DNA of 64,000 bases from Wurfbainia villosa. Taxonomy: Eukaryota > Streptophyta > Magnoliopsida > Zingiberales > Zingiberaceae. The notes below the pieces were generated by a model. The model was not told where the DNA came from and did not search any database. It worked only from the letters and a program-made list of their open reading frames with translations. A program made the position numbers and the translations under genes. The stretch is taken from assembly GCA_025175895.1 (NCBI GenBank), contig CM045989.1, forward strand, positions 21,011,928 through 21,075,927. The letters run 5' to 3'. Below, one piece after another: positions 34,321 through 48,602 of this stretch. The number at the start of each line of letters is the position of its first letter. Within the stretch, counting starts at the first letter, position 1.

Positions 34321-34891
34321 TTACGATGTTGTATGTCTACATGTTATTGCCTACTTATGTCTATGCTGATACATTTATGTTATGTTAGCTTATGTTATGA
34401 TGTTATGTCATGTTATGCTTACATAAGATTTTATGGGTAGGACAGGATCTTACTAAGCCTATGTGTTTATAGTTTATGTTCCCTTGTACTGCAGATAAGG
34501 CTAAAGGGTGGATAAACTAAAGGGAGCAGCAGGAGGGGCAAAGTGTGTGTGGTAGTGGCATGGTGGAGGAGATATGTTATGTTCTTTATGCATGTTTTCC
34601 CTAAGATGATTTAGCTTATGAATTAAACTAAGTACTTATGAACTGATGATGCATGCCCTATGTTTAAGAAGAAGTGTCTATGAAATAATGATGCATGTTC
34701 TATGTTAAGAAGAAGTATCTATGAAATGACGATGCATGTATATGTTTAAAAGGAAAAAAAATATGTCTAAAGTCTTCCGCTGTAAGAAGTACGATATGTG
34801 TAGTCTTCCGCTGTAATGTAATATATGTATGTAGGATCGCGTCACGCACCGCCCCTCCGGACCCTTTGGAAATGGCGGGCATGACATCTTA

Positions 34892-35176
34892 GGCGTCTAA
34901 GCATACGAGGAACCGAACCACAAAATTAGGAGTATTACCTAATACTTAATCAAAATAGAAAATAGCCTAAACTAATACTAAATCAAATGCAGAAAATTTA
35001 ACTAAAGGTTAATGCAACGTAATTACTGAAATAAATCTAAACTTACTCTAGATATTAAAAATCTAAAACTGAAGTAAATAAAAATAAATGAAAGAAATAA
35101 AAGTAAAGCGAGTAAATAAATCTACCTTAAGTTCGATCCAATTATCTGCTTCTTGATTCAATATCGAATCAATCAA
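34892..35176 (-). other. G1 leader between primer site and gag
   Basis: AT-rich sequence with no gene. It continues at 31767 once the solo LTR is removed. The TCTTA duplication is at 34887-34891. Confidence 0.7.
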
Positions 35177-35194
35177 TCCCCGACAACGGCGCCA
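35177..35194 (-). other. G1 primer binding site, tRNA-Asp type
   Basis: The minus strand reads TGGCGCCGTTGTCGGGGA. Tat/Athila elements typically carry this site, complementary to tRNA-Asp, with GCC in place of GTC. It sits six bases from the 5' LTR end. Confidence 0.88.
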
Positions 35195-35200
35195 AAAACT

Positions 35201-36600
35201 TGATGCACGCGAACGCGACCTCAAATCTCACGACGGAGACCGTCGAGGACTCAAAGTGAACGCTCGCGCTCAATGCCCGCAAGTGCACAGATGTCATCAA
35301 GTAATAAAAAGATTATCAATCCCACAAGGACTGAGATTCGAGTACCGATTTGGTAAGTGAAGGTTATTGTTCAGAATTCAAATCTAAGTGTTGTGATTGC
35401 GAGGGTTGACGGCGGTCCCAACCCAACACGGTGTCACACGGAAGAAGAAAGGAACTAGTTGCGAGTATTTGGAAGGGATTCTAAGATTTTGGTTTCGTTT
35501 GTGCGTCACAGAACACGTTGTCAATTGGGTTTTGTCTAGGGTTCTAGCTACGGTTTTGTGGAAAGGACATCATACACTCCCCCGATGAGCCTTCGCATCT
35601 ATCGGAAGCTACCTCTGCCATTACCAGGTCAACCCCTAGACTTAGGATGGGATAGTCGGTACGAGGATGTCGAATCGATCCCTGCGACGAGTAAAAAATG
35701 GGCACATTTCCTACTCTATTGCATCCTTCTACCCACGGTTACAGGAGAAGAGATCAACCCCTAGGTTCCTCCTTGATTCTCCTAGATCTTAGATACAAGG
35801 GCTGTCACCCCTCGTATTAGCTAGCACAGTAGATAGAAAACCAAAACAATAGCTATAGCTCTAAACCAAATGCCAATTGCAAATATAAATTCAAGAACGT
35901 AAAGATATTTGAACCAACATGTTCTAACTCAACACAAACTACTCCCTAGTCCTAGAATCAGAGAGTCTACTCCATAAATAAGAGAGGAGAAACACAAAGC
36001 ACGATCATGTTCGTATAAACAATGGAAATTAAGAAAAGAACAGAAATTACAATGTGATGTGACTCTTCTCTCCAACGTTGAAGTACAGAATTTAGATCTC
36101 CGACGACATTATTCCTCCCCATTGCTAGTTCCCGAAGATTTTTAGGGTGTCAGAGTGTTATCTCGACCGTCGTGCCTCCCTCTAGGGTTTGGGTGTATCC
36201 TCCTTTATATAGACATCAACCTGGATCTCTCTAAAACTTGGAAAATAACCGACTCGCGTCGGAATCGTGTAGCACCACACGACCATGTGTTTCCACACGG
36301 CCAGGCTGTGTGTGGCGCCGTGGTGGCCAATTTCCACCCTTGGACACGGTCGTGTGTAGCCACATGCCCTGGTCATGTCCCCTTCTGTGTCCAACTGCAA
36401 AATGTCCTTCTTTTGCTCTGAAAGTGCGTCGTTTTCCCTATGAAATGTTATCTTGCACACAAAAATACAAAGAGCATATCTTGAACCAGAAAATAGGAAA
36501 TGCATGCAAAACAAAGAAAAATATGCATGAACCAAGCATAAAATGTAATGAGATGTGAACGAAAACTACTCCTAAAATCTTATATGTTTTGCTCAAATCA
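35201..36600 (-). repeat. G1 5' LTR (1400 bp)
   Basis: The minus strand starts TGATTTGAGC and ends GTGCATCA next to the primer site. The right boundary is set by comparison with the uninterrupted G2 LTR copy at 53586-53595. The other LTR is outside the window. Confidence 0.83.
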
Positions 36601-39348
<2,748 letters not shown>

Positions 39349-39360
39349 TTCTCCCCCACT
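39349..39360 (-). other. G2 polypurine tract
   Basis: The minus strand reads AGTGGGGGAGAA, directly next to the 3' LTR. Confidence 0.85.
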
Positions 39361-39617
39361 AATAAAAATTTGGTCCCCAAATTTCTAACTCAAGTATGAT
39401 GAATAAGCAATGTCATACTACTCAACTCAAGTACTTGAAGAAAGAATCACACACCTCAAGTATCTAAGTGGGGGTACCGATAGCCTCTAAAATCTATCAC
39501 GCATGCTTTCAACAACCCTTCTAACGTATGAATAATACCTTCATATCGACCTCCTATAAAAAGGTAAATAATCATACTAGAGAGGGGCTCTATATCCACG
39601 ACCTGTTGGAGACTTTT

Positions 39618-40110
39618 TCATAATCGTGAGGTGAACTGTGAATCTCTATTAGATATGATATTCAAGGATACTCCATAAAATGTGGAAATCTCCTTGTAAT
39701 ATAAATCTATCAAGCGATCCATCAAATTCCTCTTACGAATCGGAAGAAAATGAACAGACTTAGCTAATCGATCATCGATTACTCCAAATCGCATCAAGTC
39801 CTTTCCGAATTCTAGAGAATCTCCCAACACTATCTATCGTATTGAGCTCCCACTTTCATTTCGGTACATAGCCCTGCTGAGCACTAGTATTCCTCCTTTA
39901 CTTGTTGGCACACCCAGTATCAAACTACGAAATCAACCATAACCTACATGTCGTTCCACCAATAAGAATGTTTCAAACCTTGATACATTCGAGGACCATC
40001 CAAATGTATCCCCTAATCCCGAATGATGAGCCTCCTAAAACCACTCATCCTGAACTGAAACAACTTTGTAACCCACTATTCTCCTCGGAGACGAAGAATT
40101 CCTTTCTCGT
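39618..40110 (-). pseudogene. G2 integrase remnant
   Basis: The minus strand keeps the zinc-binding part (EAHHS, YQGLKHSYWW, then WVCQQVKEEY near 39900) and the core with DDRLAKSVHFLPIRKRNLMD and GVSLNIISNRDSQFTSRL (39618-39830). In intact gypsy integrases these blocks read DRLTKSAHF and SDRD; here the second reads SNRD. Several stops and frameshifts interrupt it. Confidence 0.82.
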
Positions 40111-40869
40111 AAGAGAAATAAATCTACTGTCCAAAGTCCACTCTATCGCACAAAATTGGAAGTGATTGGGAGACTATAATGACCAATCTCCCTTGTTATA
40201 TCTGTCTGTGTTCTAGCAACTCTATGCAACTACCCAGCAGCTAGCCAAAACTCCATGAGCACTCCTGCTCCATACATCTACAACCCATCAGTTGTCGTAA
40301 GCCTAGGATACGTCCCATTCAACTGCATCGGAATCACTCTGATTCCTGTAATGATGCATTTGCGTACAATATCCTTCCATCCACCCCGAAAGGATTAATT
40401 AATATTCGTGCAAAAGTTAACCACCATCTAGGTCCTAAACACTGAGTTCACAAGCTTTTGACCAAGTGAATGTCATCACCTTCCTGGTCCAACAAGTCAG
40501 CAGTATAGTATCGCTAGAGCATCCTATTCACATCTACGGTAATAACCAAATCCATACAAGGAAACCACCATCTATGATGGCCAAGTACGCAACTCCAACT
40601 ACCACTATCAACAGTGGCCAAGTTACGCAACTCCAACAACCACAAACTGATCCAACCGCTTCCAAGATACTTGATACCTCAAGTTCATGGATGACTAAAT
40701 CGTTAATAAGTCAAACAATATAATTAAAACTCATAACATTCATACTAAGTATGAAATGTCATCTTCTACACACATGCATCCTTTTTACTCTAGGCTGATG
40801 ATATCCCAATCATCACATGGACAATGATAATTGTATGATACCACGTCACTACAATATCAACACTCTAGT

Positions 40870-41110
40870 CGTAAACCAACCCTAGAGTATACACAGGTGT
40901 CCTTAGCTGATGTAAACAGATCATCTATCCACAACGAAGGATATTTATTCTCAACAGCTACTGCATTCCATCATCGATAATTGATGCATAATCTCAAAGG
41001 TTCGACTCTCTTTTAATAAAGAGTTCCGGATCTTCTCAAGAAGAAACACTAGGACAAATAAATCTCCCCTCCAACACCTCCTATAATTGCAACTTACATT
41101 CCTTCAATTT
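40870..41110 (-). pseudogene. G2 reverse transcriptase remnant
   Basis: The minus strand keeps a faint but ordered RT signature: LKE-x-KVQLQE at about 41095, a PV/LF-like KKE block, then LRLCINYR-x-WNAVAVENKYPS and WIDDLF near 40920-41003. This is the gypsy pattern for the start of the RT domain. Many stops and frame changes are present; no YVDD was found with confidence. Confidence 0.65.
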
Positions 41111-43443
41111 CCTTAGTGATTAGCAATATTGATACCAATAAAATTATCTCTTGGTAAAATCGTCATTCTAACAAATACCTCCTATGCATCATCAACCTTG
41201 CCAACTTTGCAAAACTGATCAATGAGGGTATCAAACAACCTGATTATGCTCATAACCAAACGACATTGCATTGAGCAAATCATGAGCTTCAACTACTTTG
41301 TGTGCTTTACACCAGCCCTCAACCAATGCACCATAAGTAAAAACATTTGGCTCTAAAATATCATTACCTCAATCGGTAAAGTAATCATTAGAAATTTTCT
41401 CTCGATATGAGGTCTTCAGTATCGAAACTATTCCCGAAAACACTCCGATCATATACTCCACTTGCCTATGCAATGGCAAGCCTGGGAGTTCATCCGAAAC
41501 TATATCTGAATACTCTCAGATTATATGCACATCCGAGAGACATATCATACCATAATTTCAACAATTTCACCATCCGTAAGGATATGTCTACAGTAAAGGT
41601 ATGTCTATCAAAGTCTAAGGGCATCCCTTGACTTCTTTGTTGTCGGTCAACATCTCACCTGAAGGTAAAGATACCACTGATCCACTTGATCCAAATATAG
41701 AAATCCTTCTAATCTTATCTCAGAATGTTCTAGACATAGATACTTGTAAACTATCAATATCTCTCAATATATCAACCGAGAGGGTAAACTATAGTAATAC
41801 CCTGAACGATCAATCCTTCGACCCTCTGTGTCTTCTCTCTAGTAATCATATAAACTCGTCCAACTTCTACTCATGGCGACTGAGCTTATGTAGGTGCAAA
41901 AGACTACCTTGGAGGAACTAAAGTCAATTGCCAAAATGAGGATGCAAATCGAAACAGCTGCAATGGAGTTGGTAAATATTGTTGTACTGGTAACGAGTAC
42001 ACCACCAACTGTAAGGTATTGAAGAACTGCCAACATCGTAGCACGCTCCAACTCTGCAAATAATATAGCTGCAATTGGAGAATATAAAATAGATACGACC
42101 ACCGTCATATACTCCCTCCTCTGTACAAAGTATAATCACACGCATGGAGAGGTAATAGCGGTTGTTGTCTGGACGTTCAAGCCTTCTGCTGATGCTACTC
42201 AGCAAATTGCTTCCCTGGAAGGAAGTATCAAGGAACTCCAACTATGCCTGAGGTAGTAAATCGCTGCTGGTGTGATAACCCAATCTTCTATGATGATCTC
42301 TGCTATCAAGATTGTGAATCACCCCCCCCCCTGAAAGCAACATCGATGGTCTTCAACTGAGTCTTCAAAGTACACCTCCTCAAATGTACTGGTTGCTTAC
42401 AATAGCAATAGATGAACTAATCCAACAGATAATCTGACTTTGCATGTCATAGTGTCCCGCACTACACGCACATAATCCCTTCGGAGTCTTTCTTTTGATT
42501 TCGCTGATAACATGAGAAAGTTCTAACGGTCTGCAATTGGTCTTCTATGATCGGAAAATAGCTCATAACCCATGACTCTAATCTTACTACTTTTGTCCAA
42601 CATTCGGAGACTTCTAATTCCAATAATTTGACTTGCAATGTCTGTTAATCGATCGTCAACTTCTAAAGCACTTGCTACAGAATCATTTCCATACATATGA
42701 CTTGGTCTATGCTTCCCGGTAAGATCTAATAGAAGGTTCATACATCTTAATCCGAATGTAAGCCAATAAATCGTGAGTGGCTTAAAACATTCATTCTCAT
42801 TCTTGAGCTATTAGGTGGAAGTAAAACCTGCAAGTTTAGCAACTCTACATGGTACTCTATTACCAAACGATCACCCTACTTGATGCCCAAGAATTCCCTG
42901 ACAATGCATCAAAAAAAAATGACGCGAGGAATTACTCTCTCTCTCTCTCTCAACATTACTACACCATGACCAAGTGATGTGTTATTCCCCGAAGGATATT
43001 TCTTACATCTTCCACCATATACCGACTTGATTCCGATAATGGTATGCAACTAATTCTACTTTCTCTATATAACACGAGTTAAGTACTCAAAAGTACCTTC
43101 AAAGTTAAACAACCCAACACGACCAACTCAGGGATCAAAATCCCTATGAAACACCATATACTAATCCTCTACCGTCTGCATCAACAATAGTATACTCGTT
43201 TGTCCATTATCCCACGAGTAATGATCTGACTAGCATAAATAGGTGAAAATCCCTAAGACTGTAAATGTTGATCTCTATAAGAAATGTGACTACCTGCCCC
43301 CTACTATCTGACTCGGTATCAATCGGCTCTCAAAGGAAATTCACCTTTTTTAAAGCAGGTACATGTCTAATAAACTCAACATGTCATTCACGTGGTCAAC
43401 TCAACCACGGTTACAAATAGCAACTAATACACTACATGTCATT
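41111..43443 (-). other. G2 interior, unrecognised (gag/protease zone)
   Basis: By position this should hold G2 protease and gag, but I recognise no motif with confidence. ORFs on both strands here are short. TCATT at 43439-43443 is the left copia B target duplication. A run of nine C lies near 42324. Confidence 0.5.
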
Positions 43444-45641
43444 TGTTAGTAATATATGAGAGATGTCCTAAGGCAATCGCCTTATGTATGAACCATTTAT
43501 ATGATAAATGAAGATTCACTATTTGAGTATACATGTTTAATGTATTTGATTGGATCTTAAACTCATTTACTGAATGTCCACGATACGATTCACAAGATGA
43601 GAGAATTTGTGATTGGATCACAACTAGTGAGTATCTCTACATGTGTAATTGTGATGTATCTAATTATCCCTAGTCGATGAATTGATGGATTTGGACACCA
43701 TCAATTCGCCGAGACTAGCACGAGGTATACTCCTTGGTGTATCCAAGCAAATTGATTCTCACCGGGCCGGAGACATTGTGATGTCCGGAGTTAATCGTGG
43801 ATGCTAGTTATGGTAACTAGTTCATCGAGTGACCACCGTAAGACTTCATATGGTTCTCGCATATATATAGATATGTCAATGAAGTTCTTCTGGGCTTAAG
43901 TGCGATGTTCCTTTCGACTTGCAGATTCAAGTCATCTTGATCATGGAGACTTATGCTTTGACATCTTAAGCAAACATCTCCGAGGAGATGTGGACCCGGA
44001 TGATTGGGTATAAGTCGGCGTGATCAAGGTGTTCAATAGCCTATAAAGGATTCACCACTCCTTGCGAGGAGATGTATACCCATGGCCTCTCGTCGGATTG
44101 TTACTAAAGTCTTTGGCCAAAGCATTACATGTTTAGAGTAAAGTACTCTTCGATACATGTGGAGTAACTAGAATCCGTAGGACGAGAAAATGATACTTGG
44201 GCTAGGCGTGACGTAGTCAGCCTAGTGGGGACTGACACAATAGACCATGTCCTGAACCAAGTGGGTATAAGATGAGTGAAGGGAATGGGGCACGATTCAT
44301 TCGAGCTACTGAAGGGTTTCAGAAATAGTTCTGGATCAACCGTTGATCTTTTCGGTTAATTGGGGATCATGATGTACTACTAGGTGTCACTCATGATCGT
44401 TCTATAATTAATGGTTAATTATAGACGGCCAACATAAACCGAGAACCTATTTGGTCACACGCACAACGAGTGTAATCCAAAGGATTTAAAACGAGCTAGA
44501 GAATAGGATTCTCAGACCGAGAGAAACTATGTTTGGTTGGACCAAACATAAAGCGAGCATGAAATTGTTTCAGTCGCAGAGGAAGCGTGGATGGGCCGTG
44601 TCTTATGAAGACATAATGGATGGACCAAAATGGTTTGGTTCTAATCCAATGGATGAGAATAAACCAAAGGGTTTGGTTTATATTAAACGAATGAACCAAA
44701 GGTTGGTTCGGTTCGTCATGGTTTGGTTTATTTTAACTTATCTTAATGGAGCGGGTTAACGGGCTTTATGGATATGATCCATTAACCATTAAGAGAATTA
44801 GTTCTCTATAAAAGTGGGCTTAAGGGATTGTTAAACCCTAACTAATCAAAACCCTAGCCCCCCCTTGAGTTGCCGCCCACTCCTTGGAGGAGTTAATCGG
44901 CGCCAACCCTAAAGCTGCCCCGCCCAGCTTTGTGCCGCCGTCCAAGACCCTTGCCGGCGTCCAAGCTCTAGCCGGTGAACCTCCGGCGACCCTCCGGTGA
45001 TCTCCTATAGGTTCGGCATCAAGGTGAGCTTTTTCTCTCCTTGTTTTGGCCGGCGCCTACTCCTCCACCAAGCTGTCCAGTTTTCTGGACAGCTTCTTCT
45101 CCTCTCGTCGGAGCATCGTTTGGACGACGGTTAGTGCTCCGACAGCGGTTAACTTACCGGGGATTTGATCTCCGGTAATCCTCTGAGGTGGAGGACGAAG
45201 GATTCGTCAAACGGTTGACGAACACCTCTCCGGAGAAGCGAGTTTTGAGAACTCGCTTTGGATCCGAATTTGGATTCGGATCGTGATCATCTCTCGATCA
45301 CGTCGTCTTCAACACGAGGCTAGTAACCCGTACGAAGACGAAGCTCGTGACTTAGCGAAGTCATCCCGAGGAGCTCGGCGTGGATACGGATAGAGACGAT
45401 TCTTACGAGGATCGTTCCGGTTGATGCCGTTCCCGCTACACGTCATACGGAAGGTATAACGTAGTTTAATTTCCTTTTATTGCAAATTTTAATTTACGGT
45501 TATGTCTACACTTGTTGTAATAGCATGCGTGTGTTGTGTGTGTTGTAATAAATATAGATTTATTAATTTTAATTGCTTCCGCTGTGCTCATGTTTACGAA
45601 ACATGATCGAACACACACGCCACGCGCTTTAAAACCCAACA
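43444..45641 (+). repeat. Copia B 5' LTR (2198 bp)
   Basis: TGTTAGTAATATATG to ACCCAACA. TATA box at 44807-44813 and hairpin at 45070-45095. Its last bases (CACGCGCTTTAAAACCC) differ from the 3' LTR (CGCCGCGGTGCCGGAAACCC) in a way that looks like a local sequence error. Confidence 0.94.
44807..44813 (+). promoter_or_regulatory. TATA box of copia B 5' LTR
   Basis: TATAAAA in the same setting as in copia A; the 3' LTR copy is at 51920-51926. Confidence 0.65.
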
Positions 45642-45642
45642 A

Positions 45643-45656
45643 AGGGTATCGTGAGC
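45643..45656 (+). other. Copia B primer binding site (altered)
   Basis: It reads GGGTATCGTGAGC where copia A has TGGTATCAGAGC. The CAG-to-CGT change recurs elsewhere in this element and may be a sequencing artefact. Confidence 0.7.
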
Positions 45657-46936
45657 CTGGTTGTGTTTCACATAATCGTAAAAATGGTTTTGCGATAGTC
45701 ATAATGTATTTCTGGAAGTTTTCTAAATTTTGGAAATTTAGAAGTATTTATGGAAATTTTTCAATTTTGGAAAGTCTAGAAGTATTTATGGAAATCTTCC
45801 ACTTTTGGAAAGTTGGAAGTATTTATGGAAATTTATATTTTCCATAAATAAAATATTTGATTAGATTCTGGAAATTTGTTTCCTAATTTAATCATAATTT
45901 GATTTGGGAAATCAAATCTTAAAATATTTAATTTCCATAAGTAGTTTTAAAGATTTAGGAAATTGGTTTCCTAAATAGATTTTCCTTAATCAAATAATTC
46001 CATGAATAAAATATGTGATTAGATTTGGAAATTTGTTTCCTAATTTAATTATGATTTGATTTGGAGAATCAAATCTTAAACATATTTTATTTCCATAAAT
46101 AGTTATGACATATAAGGAAATTATATACATGACATAATTGTATGTCATGTAATTGCATTAGATGCATAACATTATGCCATGCGTGTCGTGACATGTAGAT
46201 GTATGTCATGTATGTCATGCCATGTAGATAATAGTTATTTTCATGCAAAGAGGATGAGACATAAAAACCCTTAATCAATATTAAAGCCTACACCTTCCAT
46301 TAATATGGTTAGAACCAGAGTTATGTTTCTTGTTTGGGTTGTTGGACTCTCTCCAAGCCCGGCTCGAACCTGAATATGTTCAAACCATGGAATAGTTTAA
46401 TACTAATATGGTAAGAGTCAGAGGTCAATCGTTAGCTTTGGTTGTTGGACTCTCTCCAAGCTGGGCTAATTGGTTGAATGTGCTCTAACCATATTAAAAC
46501 TATGTCCTGATGAATGGGTTGGCTTTAACCTGGAGCATCGGTTTGTTGGACTCTCTCCAAGGTCGATGTAAAGGGAGGTGAAGTTGGGTACTATGCATAT
46601 GATGCATACTTGTTAATGTGTTAACAACCCGATGTATGTGTGAACATTCAATTAGTTGATAGCACATTGTGATAGTTGCATATACGGGATATGCAATCGG
46701 TATAGATGATACCTACCGTCGTAGTTATGAATGGCTTGTTGGACTCTCTCCAAGGTTGTTCATAACTATGATGGATATCAGCCCATTCGGAGATGGACCT
46801 ACAATCTCCCGAAGTGATTTTGGGGTTTTGAAATTCGAAAAATGAATGAGATTTATAAATGTATATTGATGCATTTTTAAAATCATCTTTCTCATATATG
46901 CTCGTTTTGTATTTCTAAGTTAATATATTGATCATG
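45657..46936 (+). other. Copia B untranslated leader
   Basis: It has the same design as the copia A leader: AT-rich TTTATGGAAAT repeats, then four copies of GTTGGACTCTCTCCAAG at 46341, 46444, 46545 and 46738. No gene is seen. Confidence 0.75.
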
Positions 46937-47216
46937 ATGTGTTTGAATTTGCGTTCCATTTTGGATTCAAATAAATTGACTGGGCCGAACTTCTTGGATG
47001 GCTTAGAAACTTGAGAATTGTTCTCAAGGTGAAAAGCTTGTGTATGTCCTCGCGCCTCTTCCGCTTCTAGTGACGATGCAACTGGACCAATTGTTGGCCT
47101 ATCGTAAACATGTGAGTGATTCAACAAATGAGTTGCATCATGCTAGCCGCGATGGAACCCAAGCTACGAGCGGCATGAGCATACGGATGCTCATATCGTA
47201 GTCCTTCATCTGTGAG
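46937..47216 (+). pseudogene. Copia B gag, N-terminal part
   Basis: The ATG at 46937 gives MCLNLRSILDSNKLTGPNFL, matching copia A, then the frame is lost within the DWLRNL block by a short deletion. Further small indels follow (for example at 47100 and 47160) so that no frame stays open. The C-terminal part of gag continues in the next feature. Confidence 0.8.
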
Positions 47217-48602
47217 TTGGTTGATGAGCAAGTGAGATTCAAAGGTTCAAGTCTCCAAGCTCCTCTTCACCTCGAGATGCGAGGAGGCTCATCGTGGTAT
47301 CGCTCAACATGTCAAGACGTGGAGCCTTCTGAGAAGCATGAGCAGGGGACGGTGTTGTTAGTTGATTCCTCGAAGAAAGGTTCTAAGAGGGAGTCCAAGG
47401 AACAACAGAAGGGGAAGAAGAAAAAGGCTAAAAGGCGTAACTACTCAAAGGGCACTTGCCATCATTATGGCAAGGAGGGTCATTGGCGAAGAAATTGCAA
47501 GGTTTATCAAGAGTCCGTGAAGAAGGATAAGGCATCGGATGTCCCATCTTCTTCAGAAATCTTCTTTATTGATTGTCATTCTATTTCCTTAGACACTTGG
47601 GTATTGGATACTGGGTGTGGCTCACATATATGTAATGACATACATGGGCTAAGGAATAGAAGAAGACTCGTCAAGGGAGAGTCAAATTTACGTGTTGGGA
47701 ATGAAGCAAAGGTTGCTGCACTCGCCATCGGAACGTATTTGTTGAAACTCCCTACAGGACTTGTCTTAGAACTGGACAATTGCTTTTATGTTCCTTCGTT
47801 GATAAAAAACATCATTTCTATTTCTTGTCTAAATAGAAATGGTTTCCATTTGACGTTTAGTAACAATTGTTGTTACATAACTTTGAATGGGGTTCTTTAT
47901 GGGACTGGAACTTTAAGCAATGGTGTTTATACGTTGGACGTATCCAGTGACATTTGCAATATCGAAGCGAGCAACAAGAGTGCTCGAAAGGATAATCAAA
48001 TAGAGTCCTACATGTGGCATTGTCGTCTTGGCCATGTAAGCAATAAACGCATGTCCGAATTACACCGATGTGGAATTCTGGAATCGTTTGAATTGGATTC
48101 ATACGATACATGTGAATCATGCTTAAAAGGCAAGATGACTAAGTTACCTTTTACTGGAAAAGGTGAACGAGTGGGAGAGTTACTAGGTTTGGTACATACT
48201 GATGTATGTGGACCTATGTCAACTCAAGCATTAGGAGGCTATAGCTACTTCATTATCTTCACCGATGATCACTCACGGTTTGGGTATGTGTTCTTGATGA
48301 AACACAAGTCTGAAGCCTTTGAAAGGTTCAAAGAATTCAGAAATGAAGTAGAGAAACAACATGACAAGAGTATTAAAATACTTCGATCGGATCGAGGTGG
48401 TGAATACTTAAGTCAAGAGTTTCTTGATTATCTAAGAGACAATGGCATATTGTCTCAATGGACTCCGCCTATACACCACAAAGATAATGGTGTATCCGAG
48501 AGGCGAATCGGACCTTGTTGGACATGGTCAGTCAATGATGAATCATGCAACTCTTCCCAAGTCCTTTGGGGTTATGCACTTTGCATACCGCTTACTTGTT
48601 AA
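47217..48602 (+). pseudogene. Copia B gag C-terminus, protease and integrase
   Basis: A 461-residue open stretch. Residues 81-94 form the zinc knuckle CHHYGKEGHWRRNC. Residues 131-133 are the protease DTG in VLDTGCGSHIC. The integrase zinc region (WHCRLGH ... CESCLKGKM) and the catalytic D, D and E (HTDVCGP, DRGGEYLS, NGVSERR) follow. The frame shifts after the E and ends in unrelated residues before the stop. The region is without nonsense codons and is much better preserved than in copia A, which has four breaks here. The first 40 residues are also out of the normal Gag frame. Confidence 0.9.

Larger units (their letters stand above)
31768..34886 (+). mobile_element. Solo LTR, probably of a Ty3/gypsy element
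   Basis: This 3119-bp sequence begins TGTAACGCC and ends GGGCATGACA. It is flanked by TCTTA (31763-31767, 34887-34891) and lies in the G1 leader. It has no gag, pol, primer site or polypurine tract, so it is best explained as an LTR left after recombination between the two LTRs of an insertion. Ends of the TGTAACG/GTGACA kind are typical of plant chromovirus-like gypsy LTRs. It contains several separate tandem arrays. No second copy is in the window, so the family assignment is an inference. Confidence 0.78.
8706..36600 (-). mobile_element. G1: Ty3/gypsy element of Tat/Athila type, heavily interrupted
   Basis: This is a minus-strand gypsy element cut up by later insertions. Reading right to left, its parts are the 5' LTR (36600-35201), a tRNA-Asp-type primer site (35194-35177), leader, gag (31666-30455), and protease (30454-30017 continuing at 8874-8706). 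Pol and the 3' LTR lie beyond the left edge, past copia A. Insertions within it are copia A, TR-GAG2 (with TR-GAG3 and copia C inside) and a solo LTR. AATAC at 36601-36605 is the expected target duplication, and G1 itself lies in the 3' LTR of G2, whose other LTR reads uninterrupted through the matching site (53586-53590, AACAC). Confidence 0.9.

Noticed and set aside
33782..34388. Overlapping ORFs of 81-183 residues with repeated Cys/Tyr/Val peptides
   Set aside because: They are readings of the 31-bp tandem repeat in all three frames; no start context or homology is visible.
39902..42108. Plus-strand ORFs in the G2 interior
   Set aside because: The minus strand carries the G2 integrase and RT remnants in the expected order; the plus-strand ORFs are short and without motifs.
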